From Plasmodium coatneyi (taxonomy: Eukaryota; Apicomplexa; Aconoidasida; Haemosporida; Plasmodiidae), in contig NC_033569.1 in assembly GCF_001680005.1 (NCBI RefSeq), positions 1,054,001 through 1,118,000 of the forward strand: 64,000 bases of DNA, given 5' to 3'. The notes under the pieces are model-generated. The model searched no databases. It was not told the DNA's origin and saw only the letters and a program-made list of their open reading frames with translations. A program made the translations under genes and the position numbers. Below are positions 1-12,060 of the stretch, one piece after another. How positions within the stretch are numbered: position 1 is the stretch's first letter; every line of letters begins with the position of its first letter.

Positions 1-3000
1 TTCATAATGCTGTTGCTACAACTGTTGCTGCAGCTATTGTTTAGGTTGTTCTCTGAATACGCGCTTCCTCCACCAAAACTTCCCATGCCCATGTAGGAAT
101 TTTTAAATCCACGCAAATAATTTTTCTCCTTGGTGAATGTGGCTGTGTCCAGATGTGCACTGCTGGTCGAGAAGGGGTTCAAATTGGTGGTCCCGTTTTG
201 TGTCCCCCTAGTCGAATTATTATTACTGTTGTTGTTGCTATGCTGTGTGTTGTGAACTGTATTCACCATGATGCTGCTGCTTCCGTAATTGTGACTTCCT
301 ATACCGTTGCTACCAATGGTGCCTCCGTTCACTCCGTGTGCACCGTTAAGGTCGTTTAATCCATTCACGTTGGCCGTACTTCCACCGCTACCATTGAAGG
401 CGTAAAAATGGTCATTCAGTGAATTCATGTTTCCGTTGGAGTTATTCGAGAAGGATGCGTAGTGCGTCTGCTTCTTTAGGGTGTAACTTCCATTGGTGAG
501 AAAATCCTTGTTCATGGCATGCATGCCGTTATGGCTGTTGCTATTGCTGTTGCCGAGGAACTTGGAGCTGGACAGAAAAGACCCTCCGACTACTTCTCCC
601 CCAGAGGTGCCACCCATTCCCACGCAACTACCTTTGTTGTTCACGTTCCTGCCGCTCTTCGTAGGATACAAAATTTTCGAAGCGCTCGTGGACGTGCACA
701 TGGTGTTGTTATGGTTAATGGGGTAACTCGGTTTTCCGCTCCCTCCTTTGTTACTGAGGCCGCCGCTGTGCATCCATCCGCTGGAGTAGTGGTTGAAGGT
801 ATCGCTGTTGAGGGGTGTTCCTAAGTGGTTTCCTATGTGGTTTCCTGAGTGGTTTGCTAAGTGACTTCCCATGGGACTGCCATAGTGCCCACTCACGCTG
901 CTCCCCATGCCGCCATTCCCACTTGAGAATCCACTTCCCATGTGGGTGCCTCCTAGGAAGGTTCTTCCATCATCTCTCACATTATTACCGCCATTCTTCC
1001 CCCCCATATAAACTCCGTGCTGCACGTTTCCGCTAGCTCCGCTAACCCTGTTAAGCATTCCATTGGGCATCATCAGTGCGGTGGCTGTGGTGGTGCTGCT
1101 ACTGGTGTTGTGGTGCCCCGAGAAGGGGTAAGGTGCATGAACGCCGCTGTTCATCATGCCATTTCCCGCGCCGTTCAGGTAGCTACTACTGGTGCCGATA
1201 CCCCCCATGATGCTCGTCGTGCCTGTAGAAATGCCACCTCCATAGCCACCAAAACTGCTCAGGCCTCCATAAGAAGCGGTACTCGTGGCGTTCACGCCTA
1301 GGGACATATTCCCGTTGTGAAGGTCGTCCACGTGGGATGGATTTCCACCCACGCCATGCATAACCCCTGAGTTGAACTCACCACCCATGGGTCCCATAAT
1401 GCCCTTCATCTTGGAAAAACTCTTTCCCTGATCAGCGTTCTTTTTCAAGCTAAAATGAGTACTTTCATTGTAGTGCTGCTGCGGGTCCGTTACTACCATC
1501 CCTATAGCACCTGCTGCAGTGGGAACACCCGCCACAGAAGCGGCCGCAGAAGTAGCAGCTGTAGTCCCCCCACTGTTATTGTGTACCATGATATGCTTGT
1601 TAAACGCATCGTAGTGCAGGTTGACTTTTTCCATCTTGGAAGTGGTGCTATTTCCATCCTCACACAGATTATAATTGTCCTTAAATAGAAACAAGTCTTG
1701 ATAATTTTTGCTAATCTTTTTGATCTTTTTAAACTCCGACGCAGAGGATCTAGGAACAGCTCTCTCAATTCGAAGGTCCCTCACGGAAATGCTGCTTCTC
1801 AGGGGGATGTTGAAAAAATTAAACATGTCCTCCTTCCACTTATCAGGGGTGTTTTTGTAAGCCCTTAAAAATTTGTTCATGCAAGCTAGCGTTCTAAACT
1901 TTATTTTAATATGAGATCCTTTAGGGGGGTGAAAATATATATTATCTATCTCTTCATATCCCATTAGCTTAAGAATGTAGAGCATTTGCTCCTTTGCTTC
2001 TATATATTCGGCTAGCTTATTCCTCTCGGCTGAGTTTTTTGGCAACTCCAATGGGTACTGGCATCGGGCGCTTTTCGGAACCCACGAAATGTATACCATC
2101 ATATCGCTGAAGTAGTCATTCGACGAACTGTTCCCCTGCGTGTTTTTTCCACTTCGGCTTCCGTTACCACTTCCATTTGCACTGCCACTGCCTGCGTTTT
2201 CATAAGGTGCCTTCTTCGAGGGGGCGCCTTCCTTATCACTCTGCGCCACTACATCGCTGCTATCATTTTCGTTACCAATAACCTTCTTTTTCACATTTTT
2301 ATCACGCACCTTTTTATCCAAAACGGATGTATCCGTTAAGCAAGTCGACAGACTAACCTGCGTTTCGTTCATGTCCTTCCGGAAGTAGTTGAATGTCTTC
2401 TTGTTTAAGCTGAGTTTATTGATTTTACTGGTTTTGTTGCTCCCATTGCTTAATGATCTGAAATTCGTTTTGTTGGGCAATTCTTGGTGCAGATGATTCG
2501 ACTGTAGTCGTTCATGCAGGTGCTTATGCTTATCGTCTTTCTCACCCAATTCCTCCGTCTCCCGCTTGACATCGACGTAGTCTTTGTTCTCCACTAAAGC
2601 CATTCCCATTTTGGTGTTTACTCCGTTTATACACAGCTTCGTGTCCCTCTGGAAGGCCTTATCGCTGTACGATCCGTGCATTAAGCCACTACTATTGCCG
2701 GCCGTATTCACAGCATTATCTACACCACCGTTACGCTCATTCGTTGTGATTAGGAAATGTAAAATGGTATTCATAGAGTTTAGTCTCTTCAAGAGGGAGC
2801 TCATTTGATTCTTGCACTTCTCACCCTTCTGAACAATTAGGCGCATGGTGGAAAAAACTTCCTCCACAAAGCGGATAATGTGCTTTTTACAAAACAGCAG
2901 GAAGAGCAAGCTCATGTTTCTGTTCTTTAGCAAATTCTCTTCCAACGCGCTGTGATCATAATTGTCGTTACTCATTTTTTGTTCCACGTATTGATGAAAG

Positions 3001-4193
3001 GATTTCTTCACTTGACTTACCATTCCTTGGTCGAGCTGCTGGGCGGTCGCTTCCTGGCTCTTCTCCGATTCTTGGCGCGACTGTTCACCAGACTGTTTAT
3101 CAGACTGTTTATCAGACTGTTCAGCGGACTGCTTATCAGACTGTTTTCCAGCCTGTTCATCATCACCGCCCCAACTCACCAGCGTTGCTTTCACCTCCTG
3201 TTCGCACCCTTTAAGGTAATCCGACACGATGCTGTGATTCTCCTTAAACTTCTCTATCTCCCTTTTTATGAGTTTTTTCATGTCTTTATTTTTCAATTTT
3301 GTCGACTCTAGACGGTCCAGAAGCGTGTGATACAGCTCTTCGTAGAGAAATAACAGATCCCCGTTCAACTCATCACTGTACAGCTCTTCATTTTTTTTTA
3401 TTTGCTTAATTAGTTCCTGTACTTTGGCTAGCTCCCCATCGCATGGACTTTTCATCAAGGGGTCCTCATTGGAGTTTCCGCTTCCACGATCGGAGGGGGC
3501 ACCCTTCCCCCTGTTGCTTCCACTATTGTTGCTCGTATAACCATCTCCTTCCTTAGCGGAGTCCGAAGCATTGGTTGGCTTTTCCTTGTTCCCTACATCT
3601 CCCTTGCTATTCGCTTTCTTCCCGTTTTTACAAGAAACGGGTTCACTTGTTCCCTTTTCAATCTCATCTTGGGGGTTCTTTTTATCGGAGCTTTTCTCCA
3701 CCCGTTGGACAGTTTCGCCCGTCTTGCCAATTTCTTCGCTACCGTCTTTTCCTTCTTTCACCCCTTTCTTGGGCTCTTTCTTTAGGCCCTTCTTACCACG
3801 GCCTCTCTCACTCTTTGCGGCGGGATCCGCTTTTCCCTCCTTCTTTGCATCACCATCGCGACTTGCCTCGTCCGTTCCTTTTTTCACGTCCCCCTTCTGG
3901 TCGGTACCATTACACTCATTTGGTTCCTTCAAGTTACCACTTTTTTTTTCTTCCACCTTCTGATCAACCTTCTTCAGGCTATTAAATCGGTCTATCAAAC
4001 TGAATAGGTAACCACCGGCACCTCCACTGGTCCCAGCCGCTGCGGTCGCTCCGGCGCTCTTGCAGCTGCTGTTGCTCCCTTTACCTCCCTTTCCATTTAC
4101 AGCTGGCGCATCATCTTTCGACTTCACTGGGGTCGACTTCTTCGAGCATTTATCATCTTGTCGATCATTCATTTCCTGGGGAATTTCCTCCAT
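1..4193 (-). CDS. Large low-complexity conserved-type Plasmodium protein, partial (C-terminus off the window)
   Basis: One reading frame stays open on the minus strand from an ATG at 4193 to the left edge, at least 1397 codons with no intron needed. An in-frame TGA lies five codons upstream of the ATG, which fixes the start. Residues about 1-250 are K/E/G-rich. About 255-340 is a charged, probably helical segment (VQELIKQIKKNEELYSDEL). About 348-370 is a DKQS/EQS tetrapeptide repeat. About 424-490 is a second helical segment (LLFLLFCKKHIIRFVEEVF). About 690-835 is the only compact, non-repetitive block (MVYISWVPKSARCQYPLELP, then SHIKIKFRTLACMNKFLRAY), whose alternating hydrophobic pattern could be an RRM-like fold; that is inference. 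From about 850 on the protein is G/N/S-rich. I do not recognise the family. Its ordinary composition contrasts with the variant genes to the right, so it probably marks the core edge. Confidence 0.85.
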   Translation of the reverse strand, partial: MEEIPQEMNDRQDDKCSKKSTPVKSKDDAPAVNGKGGKGSNSSCKSAGATAAAGTSGGAGGYLFSLIDRFNSLKKVDQKVEEKKSGNLKEPNECNGTDQKGDVKKGTDEASRDGDAKKEGKADPAAKSERGRGKKGLKKEPKKGVKEGKDGSEEIGKTGETVQRVEKSSDKKNPQDEIEKGTSEPVSCKNGKKANSKGDVGNKEKPTNASDSAKEGDGYTSNNSGSNRGKGAPSDRGSGNSNEDPLMKSPCDGELAKVQELIKQIKKNEELYSDELNGDLLFLYEELYHTLLDRLESTKLKNKDMKKLIKREIEKFKENHSIVSDYLKGCEQEVKATLVSWGGDDEQAGKQSDKQSAEQSDKQSDKQSGEQSRQESEKSQEATAQQLDQGMVSQVKKSFHQYVEQKMSNDNYDHSALEENLLKNRNMSLLFLLFCKKHIIRFVEEVFSTMRLIVQKGEKCKNQMSSLLKRLNSMNTILHFLITTNERNGGVDNAVNTAGNSSGLMHGSYSDKAFQRDTKLCINGVNTKMGMALVENKDYVDVKRETEELGEKDDKHKHLHERLQSNHLHQELPNKTNFRSLSNGSNKTSKINKLSLNKKTFNYFRKDMNETQVSLSTCLTDTSVLDKKVRDKNVKKKVIGNENDSSDVVAQSDKEGAPSKKAPYENAGSGSANGSGNGSRSGKNTQGNSSSNDYFSDMMVYISWVPKSARCQYPLELPKNSAERNKLAEYIEAKEQMLYILKLMGYEEIDNIYFHPPKGSHIKIKFRTLACMNKFLRAYKNTPDKWKEDMFNFFNIPLRSSISVRDLRIERAVPRSSASEFKKIKKISKNYQDLFLFKDNYNLCEDGNSTTSKMEKVNLHYDAFNKHIMVHNNSGGTTAATSAAASVAGVPTAAGAIGMVVTDPQQHYNESTHFSLKKNADQGKSFSKMKGIMGPMGGEFNSGVMHGVGGNPSHVDDLHNGNMSLGVNATSTASYGGLSSFGGYGGGISTGTTSIMGGIGTSSSYLNGAGNGMMNSGVHAPYPFSGHHNTSSSTTTATALMMPNGMLNRVSGASGNVQHGVYMGGKNGGNNVRDDGRTFLGGTHMGSGFSSGNGGMGSSVSGHYGSPMGSHLANHSGNHIGNHLGTPLNSDTFNHYSSGWMHSGGLSNKGGSGKPSYPINHNNTMCTSTSASKILYPTKSGRNVNNKGSCVGMGGTSGGEVVGGSFLSSSKFLGNSNSNSHNGMHAMNKDFLTNGSYTLKKQTHYASFSNNSNGNMNSLNDHFYAFNGSGGSTANVNGLNDLNGAHGVNGGTIGSNGIGSHNYGSSSIMVNTVHNTQHSNNNSNNNSTRGTQNGTTNLNPFSTSSAHLDTATFTKEKNYLRGFKNSYMGMGSFGGGSAYSENNLNNSCSNSCSNSIM
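3085..3152 (-). repeat. In-frame tetrapeptide repeat (DKQS/EQS) in the left-edge gene
   Basis: A 12-bp unit reading about CAGACTGTTTAT on the plus strand is repeated about six times and encodes DKQSDKQSAEQS-type repeats on the minus strand. It is a coding minisatellite of the kind common in Plasmodium proteins and probably varies in length between isolates. Confidence 0.8.
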
Positions 4194-6670
4194 GTTCTCC
4201 AGTATTCACGTGAGAGGGCAGCAGCAGTGCAAGGGGGGCTGGAAGATCTTGATACGAAAAAATCGCTGATGCGATGGTTAAGTTTTTTTTTTTTTTTTTG
4301 AATTTTTTAATTAATTATTTTATTTTATTCTTATTTTTAATTTTTACTACTTAGGTGCGAAAATGTGCGCACACTACTGTGTAAACGTATTAAAAAAATA
4401 AATACATGCAATTTGTGATAAGGCAAAATGGAGGTTCGTCCTTCCACTTGGCGTTCCATTTAATGGCTCACAAGGAACGTTCCATGCAGTGGTGAAGGAA
4501 TATCAAAGTGGTGCCAATTCAAAAGAAAATTCATAAAAAGGGTATGGAGGTTGAATACACTCGCGTGGACGTGGAGTAGCCGAGTATGTGTATTCAGGGG
4601 GGAGAGTAATAAACAGGCGAAAAAAGTGACTAACGGGTGGACGATAAAACGGGAACCCGGGTTCTTGCGTCCACAAATGAAAAATTATACACCTCAAAGG
4701 GGTGGGAAAAAAAAAAAGTGAAATTCAGTGACATAAAATATCGAATGAGACATAAAACCACAGCGCTCCAAAGGAACTCTCTCTCTGCAGAAGAAATACG
4801 ACTATATGTGCTCGCGGATGTGTATGCACATGTAAGTGAATGTATATAAATATATATATGTGTGCTTATGCTACACCACAGGGGTAAGTGGCGAGAAGAG
4901 ATGAACGCTGGCGCAACAACTGCTGCATGGTATGTGTGGTCTCACACAGGTGGGTGTACAAACGTGGAGGATCAAACAACAAGCGTGGGTTGCATATGAC
5001 GCGATCCCCCAAAAAAAGAAAAGGGGTGGACAGGCGGGTGTGGACAAGCGGGCGTGGACAAGTTGCCAAGAGGCACACACAATACATAAGGGGGGCGAAT
5101 CGAAGATCATAAAAAATATGCGGCTCACGTTAACTGGAAATGTTAACTGCACATGCTAAATGGAAATGCCAACTGGCAACGTTAACTGTCATTATGGCGT
5201 GAAGAAAACACTCATTTAATTAACAACACACGCAGTGCGAAGAAGGCGCACATAAAAAGGGAAGTGAAAATCAAATTATAAGGGGAAGTGAAATTGCAAA
5301 TGCATAAAGTTGGCAGAACTCAGCACATTTTTTTTTTTTTTTTTCACACACGGGATAATAATCCTACATGGGAGGGGGTGGGATGTATTCGACTTGGTCT
5401 ACTTTTCCATGCCTATTTTGCTCCTCGCAATTTGGGGCCTATATAGGCTAGCTATTTTTTTTCTCTCTCAAGAAAAAAAAAAAAAAAAAAAAAAAAAATA
5501 CGCACTCAAAAAAACTGCAAAAAGGTGGGATGGGTGTTAAAAAAAAAAAAAAAAAAAAAAACAGTTAAGGTGGTAGATGAACAGATGCACTGCTAAGGTG
5601 AAACGAATTGGACGACGCGGAGGCAATAATGCATTATCTCTCACTCGTGTGAAATACTCCACGTCCATCGGGTGCATGTGCGAAGGAACATATATGTATA
5701 CTAAAAAGGAAACTCGGGAAAATGCAAAGGAATGTTGGGAAAAGGGGAGAATAACAAATGATAAAAAAGTGGGGGGGATGTTGCAATCAATGCGTCATTA
5801 AAAAAAAAAAAAAATACTGGTGAGTAGATAAATAAGCATATGTTTTTGCAAGCTCATGTGTAATACATCAAATTAAATCATACATGGAGGAGGTGCATAC
5901 AGTTACACCCACCAATATTCATACACATGTGCTTGCTACCTATGTACAACTCTTTATTACATTTGTTCCTTCAATAAGATAACAATGACCCGCACGCCAG
6001 TGTACACGGTGATCAGGCGTGCAAATGTGAAGGGGCTAGCGATAATGGAACCACGAATGGAACATGTTAACATGTATATGTATACACGTGTGTATACACA
6101 TGCAATCGCGCAGACATGGACGCATGCAAAGAAAAAATATATATATAATAATCCGTTTAATTCAACTACTCATATGCATATACAGCATATCTCAAAAAAA
6201 AAGCCAACAATGTAGTTGCCCCCAATGGAGGAATATAACATGGTATCATATAAAAACGCGGGAACAAGTCGCCAAAAGCATAAGACTTAAATCGTAAGCA
6301 TTCAACACGGTTCTTTGCCTGGGAGTTCACGCACGTATTTAAGTGGGGGCATGTGCAAGTAGGCAAGTACATATATATATCATTTGCACATGTATGCTAT
6401 GCGCCTACGCATGGGCATACATATAGAAACAAACTAAGGCCCGCTTGCTAGCTCGTGCTGCGCTTTGGAGAAAGCCGGCAGCTTCTCATAAACATAAAAA
6501 CAAGGGCACGGGCATACACAAGCACTCAGAGGTACATCCTTCACACGCGCCGGCTTTCGCTTCGGCTTCCACTTGCGCATTCCCCTTTTGCCTGTTCATA
6601 CGGCTGCTTAACGCTGCAATTTAGCATCACGTAAGTTGGGGAATTCACAATTCTGCTTGTTCAAAACAGG

Positions 6671-6795
6671 CTACGCAACGGCGAAAGCTGCGAACGCGGC
6701 AAACTTGGCAAAGGAAGCTAACTTAGCAAACGTGACTAATTTGGCAAACATGACTAATTCGGCAAGCGTGGCTAATTTGGCTAACGTACATACAT
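6671..6795. repeat. Imperfect 9/18-bp tandem repeat
   Basis: Units resembling GTGACTAATTTGGCAAAC are repeated about six times with substitutions. One plus-strand frame stays open through it (ANLANVTNLANM) in a 65-codon ORF, but nothing else supports coding. Confidence 0.6.
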
Positions 6796-7344
6796 CTAAA
6801 CATTGGGAGAGTTACGTAAGCTCTATCAAATGAATCAAACTCGAGATGTTAAAATGAGTAGGTTTTTTATTTCCTTTCTAACATCGATAAATAAATAAAT
6901 AAATTGCAAACGAAAAATGAAGAATACATACCAACATATAAATATCTAAAACTACATGTATATAACATGATAGAAAAAATAAAAACCAACTGGGATTATT
7001 ACATAAGCACTGCGAAAAGGGAGGGAAGAATATGATTCATAAGAAAGAGTTTGCATACGCACAGTACGCATGGAAAGTGATGGGGACAATATAGTATGCA
7101 CGTAATGGAAATAGGAAAACATGTATATAAAACTTCGCATTAACTTTCACGTGCACCTCACATTATATATGTATACAGTGCTCACAAGCCTGTACCGCTT
7201 GTCACCTCATGGGGGGGGTGGTACCTTGTTCAAATATGTACATGGATTAAAACGCAAAAACTGGCAAATGGGTAAAAAGAAAAACATAAGGGGGAGGGGA
7301 AAGAAAATTACATCACAAGAGTATCAACCCAAATTTCAACACTT

Positions 7345-7379
<35 letters not shown>

Positions 7380-10300
7380 TAAGAATTCCCCCGCGGACGG
7401 AACTAAGAGAAAAAAATTAAAATAGCAATTATCACCCTTTGTTGCTACAGCACAAACATATATATTCCTACATGTGAGAGTAATGTGACGTTTGCAAAAA
7501 ATGAACATACTCCTATAATATGCATGTGACGCGGAGTATACATTTATATATATTTGCACCCTCCCTCTCACGTGTTGGCATATATTATACCTCGGATGCA
7601 TACCACCATCCTTTTTAATTCGTGCATAAGCATATAATCGTATGGTACAGAAGGGAAACTCAAATAGGGTGGGGGGGTGATGATTCCCTGCATCGCCGGT
7701 CCTCGGCGGGCTTGCGCTTGCATACCGCAACATAACAATGACGTACCGTCGCATATGATAGATTCCCAGATAAGTCAATTCGGAATGTGAGAACAGGTAT
7801 AAGAAGAGAAAAAAAAAAAATTTACAAGCACGCTATTTTCTCGCAGGATGCAATTAAACCCGTAATTTTTTTACGCTGAACTCAGCACCAAATAAAAAAA
7901 AAATTAAAATTACACATTAAGATGGGAGTATATAGTAGCACTACCACCTACACTTTATTTTGCTACTTTGTCGCTATGGGTTTTTTCTTTTTTTTCAATA
8001 CGAATCGTGTGAGCTGCGCATATAGGGGTATACATATAAATAAAATATACTTAAATATATATGCTTTTTGTTTTCATACGCCCCGTGCTGGGTTGCATGT
8101 GCTCTATGCTATTCACCCCCCACTGATAAGCTGGGGCCCCTACACATGCCCACCGACGCGTAGATATCGACGCCCCAATTTGCGCCTAGGCATGGTCAAC
8201 CCCATATGCATATACATATATATAAATATGTATGCACCTCACATTTAGAGATAGATAAAAGCACTATGGGGACCGAGGCTGCATGTATATATTGTTACCT
8301 CAGCACCAGCATATAAACAACGTATGCTTACACGGTTACGCACATTTGCCGCATATGGGCTTATCCCTTTATACGTTACCAGGTCGGGGGGGCCCATTCT
8401 CAAAATGGAAGAGGAGGTGCCCCCTTTTTTTTTTTTTTTCTTTTACCGCGTAGCTTTTCCATCGCGGACGGAATGAGAGGTATTTAATCCATTTGCTGCG
8501 AATTGCAATTCCGCTCTATGGGAAATTAATAGAGCTTTTATAAAAATATGTATAGTCAAATGTAGGGGGATTATAATAAATGTAGGATTTTTTTTTTTTT
8601 TCACGTCGGGGGGCTGCCGAAGGAGCAAACGAGCGCGGCAATTACAGGAGCGGGAGAAAGCAACTAACAGGGGGATGCCCGTGCAAGCGTTTGCGGGTGG
8701 AAGGCGCATAGATATATTTACATATAAATGCATATACGTGTACATGCACATATACATACATTTTAGCACATTTATATGTAATGTACTTTTGCAAGTTTGC
8801 TTTTATATATTTGCATGAGCACTTGTGGGATAAAGAGTACACTTGCCTTCGGCGTGAATCCCACATTTTCACATGTCACCTTGACAGAAAATTTCTCCCG
8901 ACGCGCATTTTCCCGCGGGGGAAGGGTATGGCGGACGTAGATAAGTGTATATGTATGTATCTATTGGCCTAAACACATTGGACAAATGTGCATACGTATG
9001 TAACTCCACCACTTATTTTTGCGCATGTGCGTAACCTTTGCGTTTTCTCCTTTTCGCCAAATACGAGGTGCCGATTGTCAGAGGAGAGTCAGTTTTCCTA
9101 CGTAAGTGGTCACTGCAAGGCGAAAAGCAGTAAGAAAGCAGATTTGTAAGCATACGTGCGTATAATGCAAAATTATGCATACACATAAAATTCGTATGCC
9201 TATTGCATTCCCCTTAAGCGGAGAAATTCATATATTTACTACCCATTGACATACATTCATGTGAGTATGTCGGCGTTGAGGCGGAAAGTACTCCGCGAGG
9301 AGAGCTTTGCCAAAGGTTCTATGCCATGGATGGGACAATCGCGCATACAAGCATACGAGCGTACGAACACGCGGCACGGAAAACGGGAAGATGGAAATTA
9401 TCCCACTATGATCGCGTGACGCTTGCGAAAACGCCATATAATACGATCAAACGCATACGTACTGTAGAAACAAAGAAAGGGTATTTTCCGCGCAGCAGGG
9501 AATATACACATGCGTGCGTTGCGTGGCGCATACGTGTGTCTACCCGCTGTGCCGCACGCATCATGACCCTTAGGAGGAACGGAACCCCTATCCTCTGCCG
9601 CGCCATTCTGTGAGATCGGGAATTCTCCACTGAAAGAGGATTGGGGAGAATAGAAAAAAAGAAAATATTCAGTTCTCACAATTTAGCGCGATTTTCGCAT
9701 TTCCTTTTTTTTTTTTCTTCTCATGTGGAATGGCAACAAACGAAACAATACGTAGCAATGGCAAGGTAGCGAAAAAAAAAAGAAAAAAAAAGGAAAAGAA
9801 AAAGAGAAGAAGAAAAAAAAATTTCGTCTTCCTGGCAAGGGACGAAGAGAGTTGTTCGTTCATATTCCGCTCGTCAAAAATTCCAGTCGCTCGATTTGAG
9901 AGGTTTTATCTCCGTTTTAGTACACCTAGACCATTTCCGTTCGATTGGTAGTTTTTTTTTTTTTTTTTTCTTTTTTTCATGTGTATAGTCGCTCAGTTTT
10001 TACGTTTTCTTTACTCCATGCCACATTTCCCGTCATGCTTAGAACAACGCATGAACAGTGTTGAAAAGAAGAAGGATGCATGACTGTGTGTGACGGAGAT
10101 TGTTTAAGGGTAAAGAGAGGCAGCACGATGAAGTAACGGCAGAACGAAGCATGTATGCACAAACACAAATGTAGTAGTGACGCATGTGTATATACACGCA
10201 CAAGCGTGAATGAACTTGGGGGAATTTTTTTCTGTTTTTTTTTTTTTTTTTTTTTTTTGTCTGTGCCATTTGTGTAATAAGTTTAAAGGAGGCCATGTTT

Positions 10301-11159
10301 TCACGATGAGCATTCAATGGGTTCGTTGCAAACACGCCAACTGAGGTGCACATCGCAAGGCGCACGTCGAAAGTTTGTTAACAAATAAGGGTTTAATTCC
10401 GGTTTTGCGTAACATGCAGGAAAAATCAAACAAATTTAACTTGACAAGAATGAAAAACTAAAATACGGATAGAGGTAAAACAAAGGGGGGAAAGAAGTAT
10501 ATGTATGTATATATATAACATATACATGTATATATATGTGTATATATACTAGTAAGAACAAATGGACGCGTGGAAAGATGCACATATATGCGCATACACA
10601 TGTGTAACTCTCGTGTACACATCTGCCCTCATGGCAAGAAAATTCGACGCATACAGGAAGTAACAATGTGTTAAGTAAAGGGCTAATTTTACCACTGTGC
10701 CAAAAAAGAACCCCAAAGGGGCGATTTGCACATACAACACACATAGCCCCATACGCTATAAGGGAAAGCGGATGAGGTTCTTGTAAATGGGAACCATCCA
10801 TCTTTCGCCCTCCCGGCGACGTTATGCAATAAACAAAACGATGGATTTAACAAGGAAGAATCCAAAAAAGACGAAGAGAGGAAGGAAGAAAACTTTTAAA
10901 TTTGGAATTACAGAGGAGGTAATTTTTTTTTTTTTTGTTTTTTAGAACCCAAATGGTTAACACAAAATTGCGTAAAAAAAATTAGTAAATAAAAATACGC
11001 CAATCAGGTTAGCAGCGCAAAAGCAAAAAGCGCTACACGTACGTTTTCCAAACAGGAAAATCAATCACCTGGAAGATTGCTCCCCCATTTTTATCTTTTA
11101 AAAGGACTTAAGAATTGCGAGCAGTTGGCGTGAGTGACACTCTGGCAGCCTGAGCTGTG

Positions 11160-11475
11160 CATCACTTTTTTTTTTTCTTTTTGGACAATTCTTTTTTGAC
11201 AATTTTTTGGGCAATTTCTCTTGACATTTTCTTTTGACACGTTTTTTGTGACAAATTTATATTAGAGCATTTTTTTCCTTTTTGGACAATTTTTTTTTTT
11301 GCAATTTTTTTCTGTGACAAATTTATATATTCGGGTATTTTTTTTTTGGACAATTCTTTTTTTTTGACAAATTTATATTAGGGCAATTCTTTTTTTTACT
11401 AACATTATACTTGCAATTCCCTGTGACAAATTTATATTAGGGCATTCTTTATTTTTTTGACAAATTTATTAAGTT
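11160..11475. repeat. T-rich imperfect repeat array
   Basis: At least four copies of a unit containing GACAAATTTATATTAGGGCA alternate with TTTTTGGACAATT segments and T-runs. It lies beyond the SICAvar-1 3' end and has no coding potential in a stable frame. Confidence 0.65.
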
Positions 11476-11884
11476 AAGAAAAGTTATGGATGTAAAAATT
11501 TGTGCAAAAAAATTAATGAACATTTTAGATGTTCAAGAAAAAAATTTCCCAACACGTCCATTAACTGAGAAAAAAATCTTCTTAACTTATATTGATTACA
11601 CATGAACATAACACTTCCATACAATACAGAAAAAAAAAAATTGGAAAAAATACGAAGTAGTACAAATATTGTAGCATATTAAGAATATCGCTTAATACAA
11701 AAAAGGTGAAATATTATTCCCATATGTGACTTCTATTTATATGCCTTTATAACTGTCATGTCAAATATTTTGCAACAGGCTGTCCAAATAAATTTCTTTA
11801 TTGCACACATTTTCTTCCCTTTTACATTCCTCAAACAAAACAACGCCAAGATTAACATCCACAATTTGACAATGCATTGTTTCT

Positions 11885-12060
11885 GCTTAAAGAAGTGCTT
11901 CTGAGGGAACACCTTCCTTAGAAACAAACTCTTCTTCCTTACACCCGGAATCTGAAATTTGAGTTCGTTCCTTAGGAAAATTTTCCTCCTCAGAAACCTG
12001 AACCTGGAACCATAAAAAAGAACATTGAAACCTGTTCCTTAGGAACAAAGTCTTCCCTCC
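11885..12060 (-). repeat. Decayed SICAvar-1 tail repeat, downstream of the stop
   Basis: Plus-strand units containing CCCGGAATCTGAACTTGGAA and GTTCCTTAGGAACAAAGTC continue past the stop codon. They resemble the VPSSDSGF / EEDFV repeat that forms the last coding residues of SICAvar-1. The frame is lost at a GGGG run just before the stop (see findings). This stretch now acts as 3' UTR. Confidence 0.7.

Larger units (their letters stand above)
4194..12060. other. Long intergenic region, no supportable gene
   Basis: About 7.9 kb between the start of the left-edge gene and the stop of SICAvar-1. It holds many A/T homopolymers (for example near 4280, 5470, 5540, 7346, 8420, 8590, 9955, 10240), TATACATATG-type microsatellites and short chance ORFs with no domain signature. 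Part of it should be the 5' UTR and promoter of the minus-strand gene ending at 4193. I found no tRNA- or rRNA-like sequence by eye. The right end (from about 11160) is T-rich repeat followed by the decayed tail of SICAvar-1. Confidence 0.6.

Noticed and set aside
7344..7778. 144-codon minus-strand ORF
   Set aside because: It ends in a poly-F run from a homopolymer and has no domain or splice partner.
9730..9951. Lysine-rich plus-strand ORF
   Set aside because: Its composition comes from an A-run (KKKRKKKEKKKRRRKK); there is no start context, domain or neighbour support.
10841..10958. Possible tiny spliced gene: ATG at 10841 reading KKTKRGRKKTFKFGITEE, then a donor-like GTAATT, T-run and TTTTTTAG
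   Set aside because: The joined product would be about 30 codons with no homology I recognise. A T-rich tract followed by AG is common by chance in this genome.
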